Shown piece after piece: positions 53,186 to 64,000 of a DNA stretch of 64,000 bases. The stretch's first letter is position 1. Each line of letters opens with the position of its first letter. Under the pieces are notes generated by a model. It saw only the letters and a program-made list of their open reading frames with translations, made no database searches and was not told where the DNA came from. A program made the translations under genes and the position numbers. Source of the DNA: Hanleya hanleyi (taxonomy: Eukaryota; Mollusca; Polyplacophora; Lepidopleurida; Hanleyidae); assembly GCA_036873755.1 (NCBI GenBank), contig JAVTVY010017504.1, positions 1 through 64,000 of the forward strand, written 5' to 3'.

Positions 53186-55110
53186 TATAATGCTGGGGAG
53201 GTGGAGAGAATGGTCACTTCCGCTCAGCCTTCCCGAGGCGATCGACTTCCCAGCCGAGAGAACGAGCTCCAGGCCTACACTCACAACTGACCTCCACATA
53301 CGAATCCAGTCACCCATGCTGCTGGGAGGCCAGAATATACTTATCAGAGAGCATAGGTTCAACGAAATTGATGCGCTGGGTTGACACAGTGGCGTCCATG
53401 TCCATGATGGACCGTCGAATATGGGAGAAGTAAGACCCCGTCGTCAAGCCACATCTTCTAGATTCATTGTCCCCATCTGCGAGAGTGGCCGATGGCTCCG
53501 ATATTCCATTGTTGGTGAAGGCGAGTTCAAGGGGATCAGATAGAGGGGGCGACGTGGAAGCACTGCATGGCTGTGGGGAACTATCCGCCGACACCATCCT
53601 AGGTTACGATTTCTTCGCCGCGTCGTGGGAACATTCAGTGGCCAGTAAGCTGAGGGCGAATAGGACGAAGTGCGCCATTGCAGTAAAAGGACCAAAGACA
53701 TGTTAGAGTGTTTGATACACTAACCTTTGATAGCGACATTCTGGTTCGTTGAGTTAACGGCAGACAAGGACGAGCGAAGTGCAAAGTTCTGGTGGTGCCA
53801 TATTTCCTTCAAGAGTGGATACTATGGGGAACCACGACCGTCCGAATGAGGCACCTGCAGGACTGAGTAAGAGGTTGAACAAGATTCGATAGCAGTACAC
53901 CTGAGCTGGGTTGCGACGAGATATCTGGCAGTTGTGTCGCAGATGTGACACATGAAACGGCAGAAAGATGACATGTTAGCAACGGGTGATTCACGTCTGC
54001 TTTAAATTCTGCAGGGAGACAGATAAAGAAAGCACAGAGTCTGGCCACAGTGTGGACGACCTGTCGGCGACAGAGCTGGTTTAAGAGGACCACTATGATT
54101 TGACCCCCGCACCATCGCCCTGACAGGGAGAGAAAGGTCGTCAAGGGGATGCACCAGGAATATGCGCCCTTCAGCCTGGCGTACGGATTATAAGTTGGAA
54201 CCGCGGGGGATTCCGGATAGTGGCCTCGCAGACCTGGCCTTAAATGAGGAAGCAGAGATTGACGATGGCTTTGTGAACGTGGCGTCCCGTGGTCACAGAG
54301 TGTTTCAGCCACGGAGATATCGAGATTATGGCGTGAATTGCCAGTACCGAATGGATGAATTTTGCATATGAATTTTCGTATTATGTTTCAAGCCTCCATA
54401 GTCAGATTTCCCCGGGAAAGTCCAATCAGGCTGATCGAATGATGGCGAGTTTCGTAGTAATATTTTTTCACACCCGGAAGAGCATCCAAGGGTGTAGATG
54501 GCGCAGTTTCTTAAATTTATCCGAAATAGCAGTACTATTTCTACCCGCATATCAAGAAGAGCGGAGAGCCTACATAAGGACGGGCTCCCGCCAATTCGAC
54601 GCATGTTTAGGATAAATTTGTATGTGCCAACTGCCGGGGCCGTGACTGCAGACAGGGACACTGTTTAGCCAGATTTACGCCTGCCTTAGATAGACAACGT
54701 TTGCCTGCAAACTTGATTGGAACTTGGACATCTATGATGCCCCTGTAAAGGCCAGATAGCAGAAAGATCACGTATTTTCTGTGATAGTAGTGGGATCGGC
54801 GCAGATTTTCAATGTTTTCCTGCAAACGGGAGTGGAGCTTTGGCACCTTTGATGTCCCTGTGAAGGCCTAACAGGAAAAAGACTGCGTATCTTATGTAGT
54901 CGCGCTAGGGACAGCGGATTCACAACGCTGGCCTGTACACTTTATCAGAACATGAACATATTGGACACCTGTGAAGATCTAAAGGGAGAAAGGTCGCGTA
55001 TTTTTTTATTTAGCTTTAGAAGTAGGGACAGCACAAGTAGTGTTACCGGTAGGATGTAAAATATTTGGGCTGACATTGCACCAGAGAAGAGTTGTAGGAC
55101 TGACACTGAA
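53186..55110. other. possible decayed retroelement remains, otherwise unrecognised
   Basis: Moderately GC-rich with fragmentary frames. Three loose repeats around 54640-54980 share GAACTTGGACATCTATGATGCCCCTGTAAAGGCC-type wording in varied form. No intact gene. Confidence 0.35.
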
Positions 55111-55205
55111 TTAACCCTATCTGCCCTGGGCTTTTTCGGACATGTCTAGGGCTGTTGGAGCGAAGGTGGGGGGGGGGGCAAGGGGGGGGGCAAGGGGTGG
55201 CGGAA
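55111..55205. mobile_element. TTAA-family MITE, left tip only
   Basis: TTAACCCTATCTGCCCTGGG followed by a G-rich run; the body is missing. Confidence 0.55.
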
Positions 55206-55720
55206 CTTCTTACTTCAACTCGTAGATAATACAGCGCATCCATTATTCAAGCTGCGATCGAGAACAGCACCCCATGGCGTGGTACGGTGGACCTAATGGT
55301 GTCGCTTGTAGGCCTTGTTCAGATATTACGGTTTTTACAACAGCGTGAACTTTCAACATTAGCATATTACTTTTAGAATGACAAAGGATTTCGAATGTTC
55401 ATTTCATCGCGATGAAGACATTTTTTGGCAGTATGCTGCCCTTGTCCATTACTACGGTTCTTAGTCGAACGTGGTCTTTCAGCAGAAGCCGTTGTCTTTT
55501 GTTGTCGAATGTTTAGTCCTATCCAAGTGATGTTGGCCAGACAATGAAACGCTTAAATCAGAGAGCACGGCATGTAGTGCGACGTCAAATTTAGCTCAGC
55601 TGCCTTTTCAATGAATGAGAGTATGACGGGATGATTGTTGTGTGTCAAGCCGCAATCAGAGAGCGAATTTAGTCGAAGTTTAGTGCTGTGTTAATTGTTG
55701 CGTTCTTTATACGTATCCGA

Positions 55721-55875
55721 GCGTACCTGAGATACAACACATATCTCGAATCGTTAGATTCTTGGTACGGTATGTGCTTTAGGATAGGTTAACCAGAAGA
55801 CTATACTGTGAAGTCATGTGGCTCTGGCAGTATGTCGGCTCCTCTTCCCGCTTCCCTGATATGCGTTGTAATTTA
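55721..55875 (-). repeat. right member of the 150-bp inverted repeat
   Basis: Inverted near-copy of 48631-48780, from GCGTACCTGAGATACAACAC to GATATGCGTTGTAATTTA. Confidence 0.6.
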
Positions 55876-57781
55876 TAGTATTCTGTTGCCTGTTGAAATA
55901 TATTGCAGTGAAGAATGGGAACGGAGGAATGCCGCACAACGTCTTTGCTGCTATGAAATGAACATTCGACGATGTGTCTAAAAGTAAACGCCTATCATTA
56001 AAAGCCACACGCTCAAATACGAACCGTAATATTGCGAATGTTGTTTTTAATGTTACATGTAGTATCATAAACAATAAAGTCGGTATTTCGTCTTTCAAAC
56101 CCAAAATTACCTTTTACTAACGAATTAGTATAGCGACCTCAATTCCATTGATCATGGAAAATGGCAAAAAGGATAATTTTTCATAGTTTGAAACAATTGC
56201 AACCAATATTTGTTTTTATCCCCAGAAAAGAATTAATTTATCATCATCACTACACAGAATTTTTCGGCTTGCTGAAACCAATGTCCGATGGCCTAACTAT
56301 ACAATGAAATTGGATTGTATTTACTAAAAGCCATGGCATGAGTGCAACTTTCCAATATTATCTCTCCTTCCAATTAATAAAATATATTATATATGCCCTT
56401 GGTATATTCAATATGGAATGAGCTATTCCCGTCATTACATGATCAATATACAAGAAATCTCCTCTATTTTGCACATTTTCAAGGCAAGGATGAACCGAGA
56501 TGCAGTGCGTATAACCAGACGTTGAATTTAAACGATTTTAGAAACGAAAGCAATTAACTTTAACGGTGATTCTTATCAACAAGGGCTGATCGAGCAGCTG
56601 TTCCTTGCAATTTTTTCGCTTGACGAGGAGGCCAAGCAAGAGAATGGAATCTAAAATACAACGCCTTTCTTTCCGGATAGCTATATAACACCACACCAAC
56701 TGTAGTCTCCATATGATAAACACGGTCTGTCGCCACATTTCGTGCAACATGCAGCCATGTGTTAGCTCACACGCCCATAAAGAGAAGCATTTAATTACAA
56801 GGTTGTGTTTTACTACCCAAAATCTCGTGAAGCAAAGGTAATTTCCAAGGTTAGCTATCAATGCGACAGTTCCACTGTGTGCATGTCACCACTGTAATGG
56901 ACAAGAGCAGAATACTGCCGAACAAATTATTTACTGCGATGGAATGAACATTCGAAACCCTTTCTTATTCTAAAAGTAATATGCAAATATTGAAAGTTAA
57001 CGATGTTGTAAAAACCGTAATAAGTGGAGGAGCTAAATATGAAGAACCAACTGTCTTCACTGTAGTCACCTTTTAGTAGTCTATAAAATAGCAAGCTCTT
57101 ATTAATCTTTCATTCAAAACAGGAACTAATGACGTCTTGGAAAATTTTGTTGATATGGTCTACCAAAGATGGTGTCCCAGCTGCTCTTAGAGAAAGAAAT
57201 TTCGCCCTTTATCTTTCGCAGGCAAATAATTTTTTCTCTATGATAACCGGATTGAATAGCTAAATACACACTGCACAAGTTATAAGACGTGACTACGCTC
57301 TGAGGATCAAGTCCTGTGAATGAGTACCTGGACGATACCGCCTCCAAGAGAAGACTTCGAACAAACCCGTGTCTTGTAGTCGGAAAAACACATACTGAAT
57401 GTTGACGAGCATTGCAATCGGAGATGACCTTGGTTCACTAAATTGCCTCCATATCAGAAACGCATACACAGGAGAGTTACATGCTTCGCCTCTCGCTCAA
57501 CGTACTTTTTTAGCAGTTTTGAACCCGAAGTTTTCCCGAATGACATAGTTGACTTGGGTGATCCAAGTTATTTAAATGATTATCTCACATACATATATAC
57601 ATGCAACTAAGGTGTCCAAAGGATATGCGACTATTGTCCCATAGATGGTAATGTAAATGCAAAATAAGTTGAAACTTTCATATCCAATGTCAGTTTTGGT
57701 ATATGTAGATGACTTAGACTTTCTAAATTAATGCGGGTTGATAACGTTTATACGTAAGGGGTTTTAAGCGGTGTTTATTCT
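55876..57781. other. intergenic sequence, nothing recognised
   Basis: AT-rich, with only short chance frames. Confidence 0.4.
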
Positions 57782-58250
57782 TTAACCCTATCTGGCCTGG
57801 GCGATTTGGGGTGTAACGTAGCCTGGGGAGAGGCGGAAAGTGTCTTCCACGATATATGTTCGCTATCCCTAAGTTAGAGTTCTGAAACTTACCACACTAT
57901 ATCTTTGGGACAAACTCTACCAGAAAAATGTAAAACAAAAATCAAAGATGACCGCCTTGATGACATTACAGTGACGTCATTTTCAAAAATGGTATTTTTG
58001 GACGATTTTTCGATTGTTTGTATTTATGTGCTTCCTTTGCAATAACTGCGTGATAAATTTGTAAATAATAATAATTGGTGTGAAATAAAATAGATTTGTC
58101 CATTTTTCCTCGCAAAAAAGCAGGAATTTGAAGAAATATGGCGAAAACATTACTTTTCTATTACCCCTCATGGTCGCTATTTTGAATGTACCCATGATCC
58201 TCTGCTTGGGGTCACGCAAATAGGTTCGAAATTATTGAAGAACAATTAAG
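57782..58250. mobile_element. TTAA-family MITE, nearly full length
   Basis: TTAACCCTATCTGGCCTGGG at the left and the family's internal blocks (ATCTTTGGGACAAACTCTAC, GATGACATTACAGTGACGTC, GGTGTGAAATAAAATAGATT). The right tip is lost. Confidence 0.7.
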
Positions 58251-59694
58251 TTCTCCAAAAATGAAGTACGATATGATATAAACCACCATATAGCTTGTCA
58301 TTGAATTTACGAAAGAATCAAGGTGTCTGGAATTGTTACCAGATTCCGTCAGGCGGCGGCCATTTTTGAACGTGGAATAGTGTAATATTTTGGCTGTTTT
58401 TCCCAATTTCGGCTACGCGTTGAATACTTCCGATATTGCATTTATGAAGCAGAATGTGAAACAAAATTTATAAATATGTGTTTTCATCTCTATAGACTGT
58501 TTATTAGTAAGAGTACTAAAAGTTGCCATTGTTTTGAGGGATGAATGGATGCTTAGCTAAAATTATGAATATTATCTCCCCAGTTCTTCAAAGATCCAAA
58601 GAATTCTTCCAGTCAATTCCAGCACACTGTCTCCATCTTCAATTAAGAAAACATTAATAAAATATGATTCAACTCACCGAACAAATGCGCATCAACACGT
58701 CATTCCAATGCCTTGATAAACTACTACATCACCGAGTGTCACTCTCAATTTATTTTGTCATTCCGGTAATATGGTAGGCAGTTTTGTGGAGAGGGTGGGG
58801 TGGTGTAAATTATGCTCACCCCCAATGCCGAGTAGGATTGATGCAGCTCAACCACTTAGCAAGAATTTTTTTGTTGTGTCCCTCATATCTGCGTATCCTC
58901 CGGCGTTAGTCAGTTGCGTAGAGGCGAATGTCCGAGCAACCAGGTAACTCTCCATTCCTCGAAAATAATGGAACCGAGGCCCCGAAGTGACTGAAGCCCA
59001 TTGTTTCCAAGGACTGGAGAGTTACGAGCCATTCCGTTATTAAAACACACAAAGGCCATGGTTTTAACGCTGACACTAGTACTCTCAACACAGTACATGT
59101 GCTGCAAGGCGTGAAGTAGTCGTGACGATGATGTCACGATGATACATCATTTAAGACGACGTCACGTTAACATTGTAAATGATGAACTCTAAATTACGCT
59201 GGCTGATTCTGCTTGGTGCGTTTGGTCTTACATGCAGGACAGTGTGCATATGACAGCAAATGGAAATGTTTGTGGTTGAAGATCAATAGATTAGTCTTTT
59301 CAACCAGATGTGATTCAACCTCCATTAGTCATGCCTCTCGACACTTATAAAAGAAATCACGGCGTTGATCGGACAGTTTTTAGTAAATCGGCAGTGGTGA
59401 ATGGATGTTTGGTGTTTTTGTCCACAGAGAGAGAGAAAGACTGAAGTGAATTTTGACACACTGTGTGGAGTTTATTTTTGTATCGGTGATATACAGATGG
59501 ACAATGTACACTGTGTTACTTGCCACATTTGTGATTTATGAATGTGGCTATTCGTGATATTGGATTCCCTCTGCCGGAAACAACAACAGCACGTGGTTGT
59601 ACAAGTTTATCACCGGACTCCAGGTAAATGATTTACCATGCGCATACCATCATACTACTAACCTGCTAACCAGCTAACTATGACAGTCTGTATT
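58251..59694. other. intergenic sequence, no gene recognised
   Basis: Near the end, CGGACTCCAG|GTAAATG (about 59625) looks like a splice donor after a non-coding stretch, but no coding frame supports an exon. Confidence 0.35.
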
Positions 59695-59703
59695 ACTGAA
59701 TAC

Positions 59704-60511
59704 TAGCCCTTGTTGGCGTGATCAGGGGATGCTCACGCCATTGGGTCTCAAAAACCGAGGTAACGCGCACGGCAAACATCAAAATTCAACTCCTGAAATT
59801 CGACCCAAATACATGAATAAATACGTACCTTATTCCACCAACTTATCCATATACACACCCAATCTGCTCACGAAAGGACAGAGGGTAGAAAAAAACAAGT
59901 GACTCGAGATTGTTGTTGTTTCTCGGCACACATCAAAATGTCCTTCCTCCTTGCTCCTCTCTTCCCGCCACCTTCCTTTCCTTTCGTTTGAGCGCGCACG
60001 AGGATTACCCAAAATGCAAACCGGGCACGTGTCCGGAAAGAAATACGTCCACTGGCAAACAACATGTCGGTCGTTAGGAAGGCCATCAATTATGTTTTGT
60101 TAGACTTGAATTTGAATTATTCACTCAAAACGGAACAAAGGAATGGCCCTCCTAACAGCTGACACGTTGTTTACCAGTGGACGAATTTCTTTCCGAACAC
60201 GTGCGCGGTTTGCATTTTGGGTAGAGAGTATCTGGCTTCCGCAAAACAACACGTGCTCACGGAGTTGAACAGGGAAGACATCATGTTTGTCCCGAGGAAC
60301 AACAACAACCCCGAGTCACTTATTTTCCCTACCCTCTGTGCCTTCGTGAGGAGTTTGTGTGTGTACAGTATTGAAGTTGATGGTATAAGGTACGTTTGAG
60401 ATATCTATTTCTGTCGAATTACATGAAATGGAATGTTGTTGCTCGCGCGCTATAGCTTGGTTTTTGGCACCCAATGGCGTGAGCATCCCCTGATCACGCC
60501 AACAAGGGCTA
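59704..60511. mobile_element. 808-bp foldback element with 9-bp target duplication
   Basis: ACTGAATAC lies on both sides (59695-59703 and 60512-60520). The tips TAGCCCTTGTTGGCGTGATC are perfect inverted repeats for about 40 bp, and similarity continues with divergence to the centre near 60107, so each arm is about 380 bp. A 9-bp duplication fits MULE-type (Mutator-like) transposition. It is non-coding; the mirrored SGRISFRTRARFAFWV frames belong to the two arms. Confidence 0.8.
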
Positions 60512-60894
60512 ACTGAATACCATATTCGAGGTTGTGACTTCCGTCGTTACTGTCGCAGTTTGGTTATCTGATTACTGTTGTAGACTGATAATGATTACTG
60601 TGTGTCGCGGATTAGAAAAATACTGTCCAGATTGAAATACTGATTGCCATGCTTCGTAAAATTAATGTAACTTATTACTGATAACTCTGTCGCAAACTGT
60701 CTACTGATTGCGTTGCAAACTGACTGCGGATTATTCCGTCGCCACTTGATTACCGTGTCGTAGATTGGATACATACTGTAGCAGATTGAATAAATGGTTA
60801 CAATGTGTTGCAAACCGAATACTCGGTCGCTAACTGATCACGGTGTCGCGAACCGATTGTGGTGTCTCCATAATCAGTTGGAGATATGTTGCCG

Positions 60895-61017
60895 AACCGG
60901 ATATAGTATCCGAAAGCGGATACATTATCCGAAAGGGGATACGTCACATATCCGCTTTGGGATATATAAAAGCACAAGACCCTCGTGTGTCATTCCCCTT
61001 CGCAGACGACAAAGATG
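60895..61017 (+). promoter_or_regulatory. TATA promoter candidate with three dyad motifs
   Basis: Three dyads precede a TATA box: GTATCCGAAAGCGGATAC (60907-60924), TTATCCGAAAGGGGATAC and ATATCCGCTTTGGGATAT. TATATAAAA is at 60963-60971. About 25-40 bp downstream is the pyrimidine-rich CATTCCCCTTC, then ATG at 61015-61017 followed by GTAGTTAT. The ATG frame stops after four codons unless ATG|GT is a splice donor, so the target gene is unknown. Confidence 0.4.
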
Positions 61018-62359
61018 GTAGTTATATACTAACTTACAACAACAACATGTGTTCACAGGAAACCAAAGTTCAATCCTAATTTACTGTTTTCACACCCGTA
61101 ATTGACTTATAAATGTCATTACTTACCTACGCCTTCTGGTTTTCCTTTATTTGTGACGAATTTCACTGATTTCTCTCCCAACACGTGTTCTGGACCCCTT
61201 TCTTCTTCTACCAACCAGCCATCTTTAAATTTCCCGGATGTAAATTTACCCAGAATGCTAATTATATGACGTTTTTAATTATCCTGCGCGTGGCGCGCAC
61301 TGCCTAGCCCTTTAATTTCCACAAATTCCCATCCTCCTCGCACCAAATGACTGTCACTCGAAAATGGACTCTGCCGCAATGTATCGCCATTATTAACACA
61401 TTTTATACATAGCTTAAACATGGACCATTTCTATATTTTTTGGTGTTCCTCTTTTTACACCAGAACAAAATTGTGTTCCTTGTTTATTGTCGTAGTCAGC
61501 AACCGCAATTGCAGGCCAATGGAAATTCCAGGTACACAAGCATTATGTTCTTTGACTACGATACTGAAATGTTGCGAAAAGACGAATTAACTGAAGTAAT
61601 GTTAAGAGCATAAATACCTTCTGCCATATATAATACATTGTGAACAATCATTCACGGTTACAGATCACGTTTAAGATTACTGAAAATGTTCAGGAATTCG
61701 AAGCTCTATTCTTGGCCATGCATGCAAGTGAATCGTCAATGTTAAGTATAAGGCCGTTATGTCCAATGAACGTGAAACAATTGCAAATATCCCATAAACG
61801 ACGTTGGATTTCAATTACAACCAGTTGCTCTATACACTACGATTATATCTATTCTCCGGTTATCGGACCTTGTAACCCCTAAACTGCGGAACAATGGGAA
61901 TTTATCACTGTATATCATAGGGTAGCAATTTCGTCCGTCATTTGTTGTACTACGAGCTCTCGGCTATTCTAAACAAAATCATCAGAAAATGCATTTACTC
62001 ATTGGCAAAGCCTGCATTCAATGTTAATCCATTTTTATATATGCAACAACGGTAAATGTGGATTCGATAAAGCTGGAAATGGCAAGCACTATATATTATA
62101 GAAGAAGGCGCTAGTTTATTTGAATACAGGACAACTACAGAAATCACCTGTGATATCCTCATCACAATTCGCTAGATTCACTACAGGACAACAATGACTG
62201 GACGACAGAGATGTGTACAAAATCAGCTCGCTAGTAAAAGGAGAAAAGATTGATTTCTTGTAACATTCAAATGACTCTGGACACCAATGACTCACTATAA
62301 AAGTAGATATAAAGAAATGACGCCATAAAGAATTTCAATCTGTACGTAATGTGTTACAT
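61018..62359. other. intergenic sequence, nothing recognised
   Basis: No exon, repeat or RNA that I can support between the orphan promoter and the HIRAN-like gene. Confidence 0.35.
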
Positions 62360-62374
62360 TTTATTTCACATATT

Positions 62375-63052
62375 TCACAGGTATATGTTGTCTTCTGCCA
62401 TATGTCCTCTAAGATGGTTCGCCAATTGCATCATGTCGCAGTTAGCCTCACATTCAACCAAAATGATTGCAGACAATTGCGGTCCTCCACCACGAACCTG
62501 TCCCCCATGGATCACCTCCCCTGTATAAATCGCCCGTGCCCTTCGAACATTGTTGTGTATACGTAGGCCAGCAGAAATAACATTACAAATATGAGCCGGA
62601 ACTCTCCCGACTACTTGGCCCGGCACATCCCGCACAGTTTGTCCCTCTTTTGTCTGCACTTCCCGCAGATCATGTGGTATTGTGTGGAGAGGGGGGGCTA
62701 CGACTTGCACAGCATATTCGTCAAATGGGTTGGTGTGCTCTGGGCTGCATATCATGAGAAAACGGCTATCGGCCAATGGCCTCATCCGGAAATGGTGATA
62801 ACTGTAATGGATAGAGAGATGCAATAAATGACATCGCTTTTTAACTTTTCAAATGGATGGACAGAAAGAATATGCACGTCTTATCTTTGTCGGACAAAAT
62901 TGGAATAATTTCTCATGCCCTCACCCATTAATGGTGGTGAAGAGGGCAACTGGAAGAGTGCCTTCCATGTCCCATCCTTCAGTCCTTCTGACATCATGGA
63001 TAAGTTGAAGAACTTGTCTTCGGTTTCTATTTCCTCCATTTGTGGGAAACGC
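62375..63052 (-). CDS. 3' end of a HIRAN-like domain protein (two exons, partial)
   Basis: On the - strand, exon 63052-62925 (acceptor CATTTCAG|GCG, donor AATGG|GTGAGG, 128 bp, phase 0 to 2) joins exon 62801-62375 (acceptor CCATTACAG|T, stop at 62377-62375) in perfect phase. This gives 184 C-terminal residues. The first exon reads AFPTNGGNRNRRQVL then HDVRRTEGWDMEGTLPVALF. The second has PEHTNPFDEYAVQVV and, after a gap, GQVVGRVPAHICNVISAGL, resembling HIRAN-type regions (N-P-x-D-x-x-A-V ... G-x-V-P). After that come IYTGEV and GGQVRGGGPQL. HIRAN domains bind DNA ends in HLTF-type proteins, but no helicase is visible here. The 5' part is not found in the window; a TTTATT (AATAAA on -) lies 10 bp beyond the stop. 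The family assignment is tentative, the exon structure firmer. Confidence 0.66.
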
Positions 63053-64000
63053 CTGAAATGATTAGGACAAACATATATAAGGATACATTTTAACTCAGAC
63101 CAAAATACGGCAAACAAATAAATCATAAACCAATAATAATAATTGTATATATTTTTTCTCACGCATTAGCATGTTTCAGGACCGGAGTCATCTGGCATCC
63201 TGAAGTAGCGAAGACATTGCCGACAGCCATACGCTAACTGTTAAAATGAAAAGTAGTGCAACATTACTGAAGGGTATTAAAAGTGCGATATTAAAGATAT
63301 ATCATTGACGAGAGAAAGTTTTTTGTCGAGTTCGTTTTATCGCTGCTGACATGATCAATGGGTTGGACACACCATTTCCTACTGACTAAGCATGTGAATG
63401 AGACCCCAACCACAGTTCGTGGAACTGTCAATAATAAACGAAGTTAAGGTTTAAGTTCAAAGGTAAAGGTAGATGTTAACAGATACTTAACACACGAGGA
63501 CAAGGTCAACAATATAGATTAACGTCTGCCATGTTAATTATTAGTTCAAATCGGCTGTGCAAATGACGTGTGCTGAGTAGAAAAGCGTGAACTATGTGAC
63601 CGTTATACAGAGGAAAGGGTGGAAACGTTGAAAATTTTGTACAATCTGTATTTTCCAAGACAAATATTCCTATATCCATAAAACTCATGATAAAAAAGGA
63701 CCATATTACATGGGATATTACATGGTCACGTATTCCATGGGAAAAACATAAAGATACAAATAAAGAAACATAAACATTGGCACATCAACGGTGAAACGTT
63801 ACCAGTTTCCATACTAATACACTTCCTACCCTTCCTTGGCAAATAATCGTCTATATACATTGCCGATTAACAAGTTTGCACTCCTACTGTATGTAATGGG
63901 ATAGTGCTTCTTTCATTTCATCGAGTAATGGTACTGATCTCACTTCATGCGGAATATTTATATTTTATATGTTCCAATTTTGAAATATATATTTTTCTCC
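63053..64000. other. upstream intron or flank of the HIRAN-like gene
   Basis: A stretch on - at about 63236-63175 reads YGCRQCLRYFRMPDDSGPE after an AG, but its frame hits a stop before the only nearby GTGAG donor, so I did not add it as an exon. Confidence 0.35.

Noticed and set aside
63175..63237. An upstream exon of the HIRAN-like gene (YGCRQCLRYFRMPDDSG)
   Set aside because: The frame is stopped by TAA just before the only nearby GTGAG donor, and the phase 0 needed by the next exon is not met.

Overview
This is eukaryotic, intron-rich and very repeat-rich nuclear DNA. A lophotrochozoan, most likely a gastropod mollusc (perhaps abalone-like), is my best guess. It rests on one recognisable gene, PRDM14, whose protein is bilaterian in type but clearly diverged from vertebrates, and on the style of the tRNA-derived SINE and LINE tails. 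The species call is inference.

The backbone of the window is one + strand gene, PRDM14, which I reassembled from nine coding exons between 4098 and 44760. Every exon has canonical AG/GT borders and all eight junction phases agree (CDS 1716 nt, 571 aa). It encodes a variable N-terminus, a PR/SET domain split over exons 3-4, and five zinc fingers over exons 5-8. Exon 9 encodes an acidic tail without a sixth finger. A second, partial gene lies on the - strand at the right edge (62375-63052): the last two exons of a protein with a HIRAN-like region.

Most of the rest is mobile and satellite DNA, much of it inside PRDM14 introns. Intron 1 (18.6 kb) holds a 3.9-kb element with about 500-bp inverted ends and a 145-bp satellite core, a Penelope-like reverse transcriptase copy joined to a LINE 3' end, a 21-bp minisatellite, TTAGGG-type interstitial repeats, and a 7.7-kb inverted-repeat structure (14815-22550). 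The arms of that structure carry NRF1-like palindromes, tandem CRE-containing units and inward-facing TATA boxes. Its centre carries a three-zinc-finger gene in the orientation to be driven from the right arm. Intron 4 is almost entirely a 3.6-kb, 35-bp minisatellite of about 100 same-strand copies of a CTCF-core-like motif. Intron 6 has a 22-bp minisatellite and intron 8 a 46-bp minisatellite split by a SINE with a perfect 13-bp target duplication.

Downstream of PRDM14 (44.8-62.3 kb) there are two more minisatellites (48 bp, 54 bp), a GACGTC-rich foldback element, a decayed gypsy-type gag, a TTAA-flanked MITE family, an 808-bp foldback element with perfect 9-bp target duplications, and an orphan TATA promoter with three dyad motifs. 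The strongest candidates for something undescribed are the long-inverted-repeat element with its own promoter module and zinc-finger gene, and the CTCF-like array inside PRDM14.
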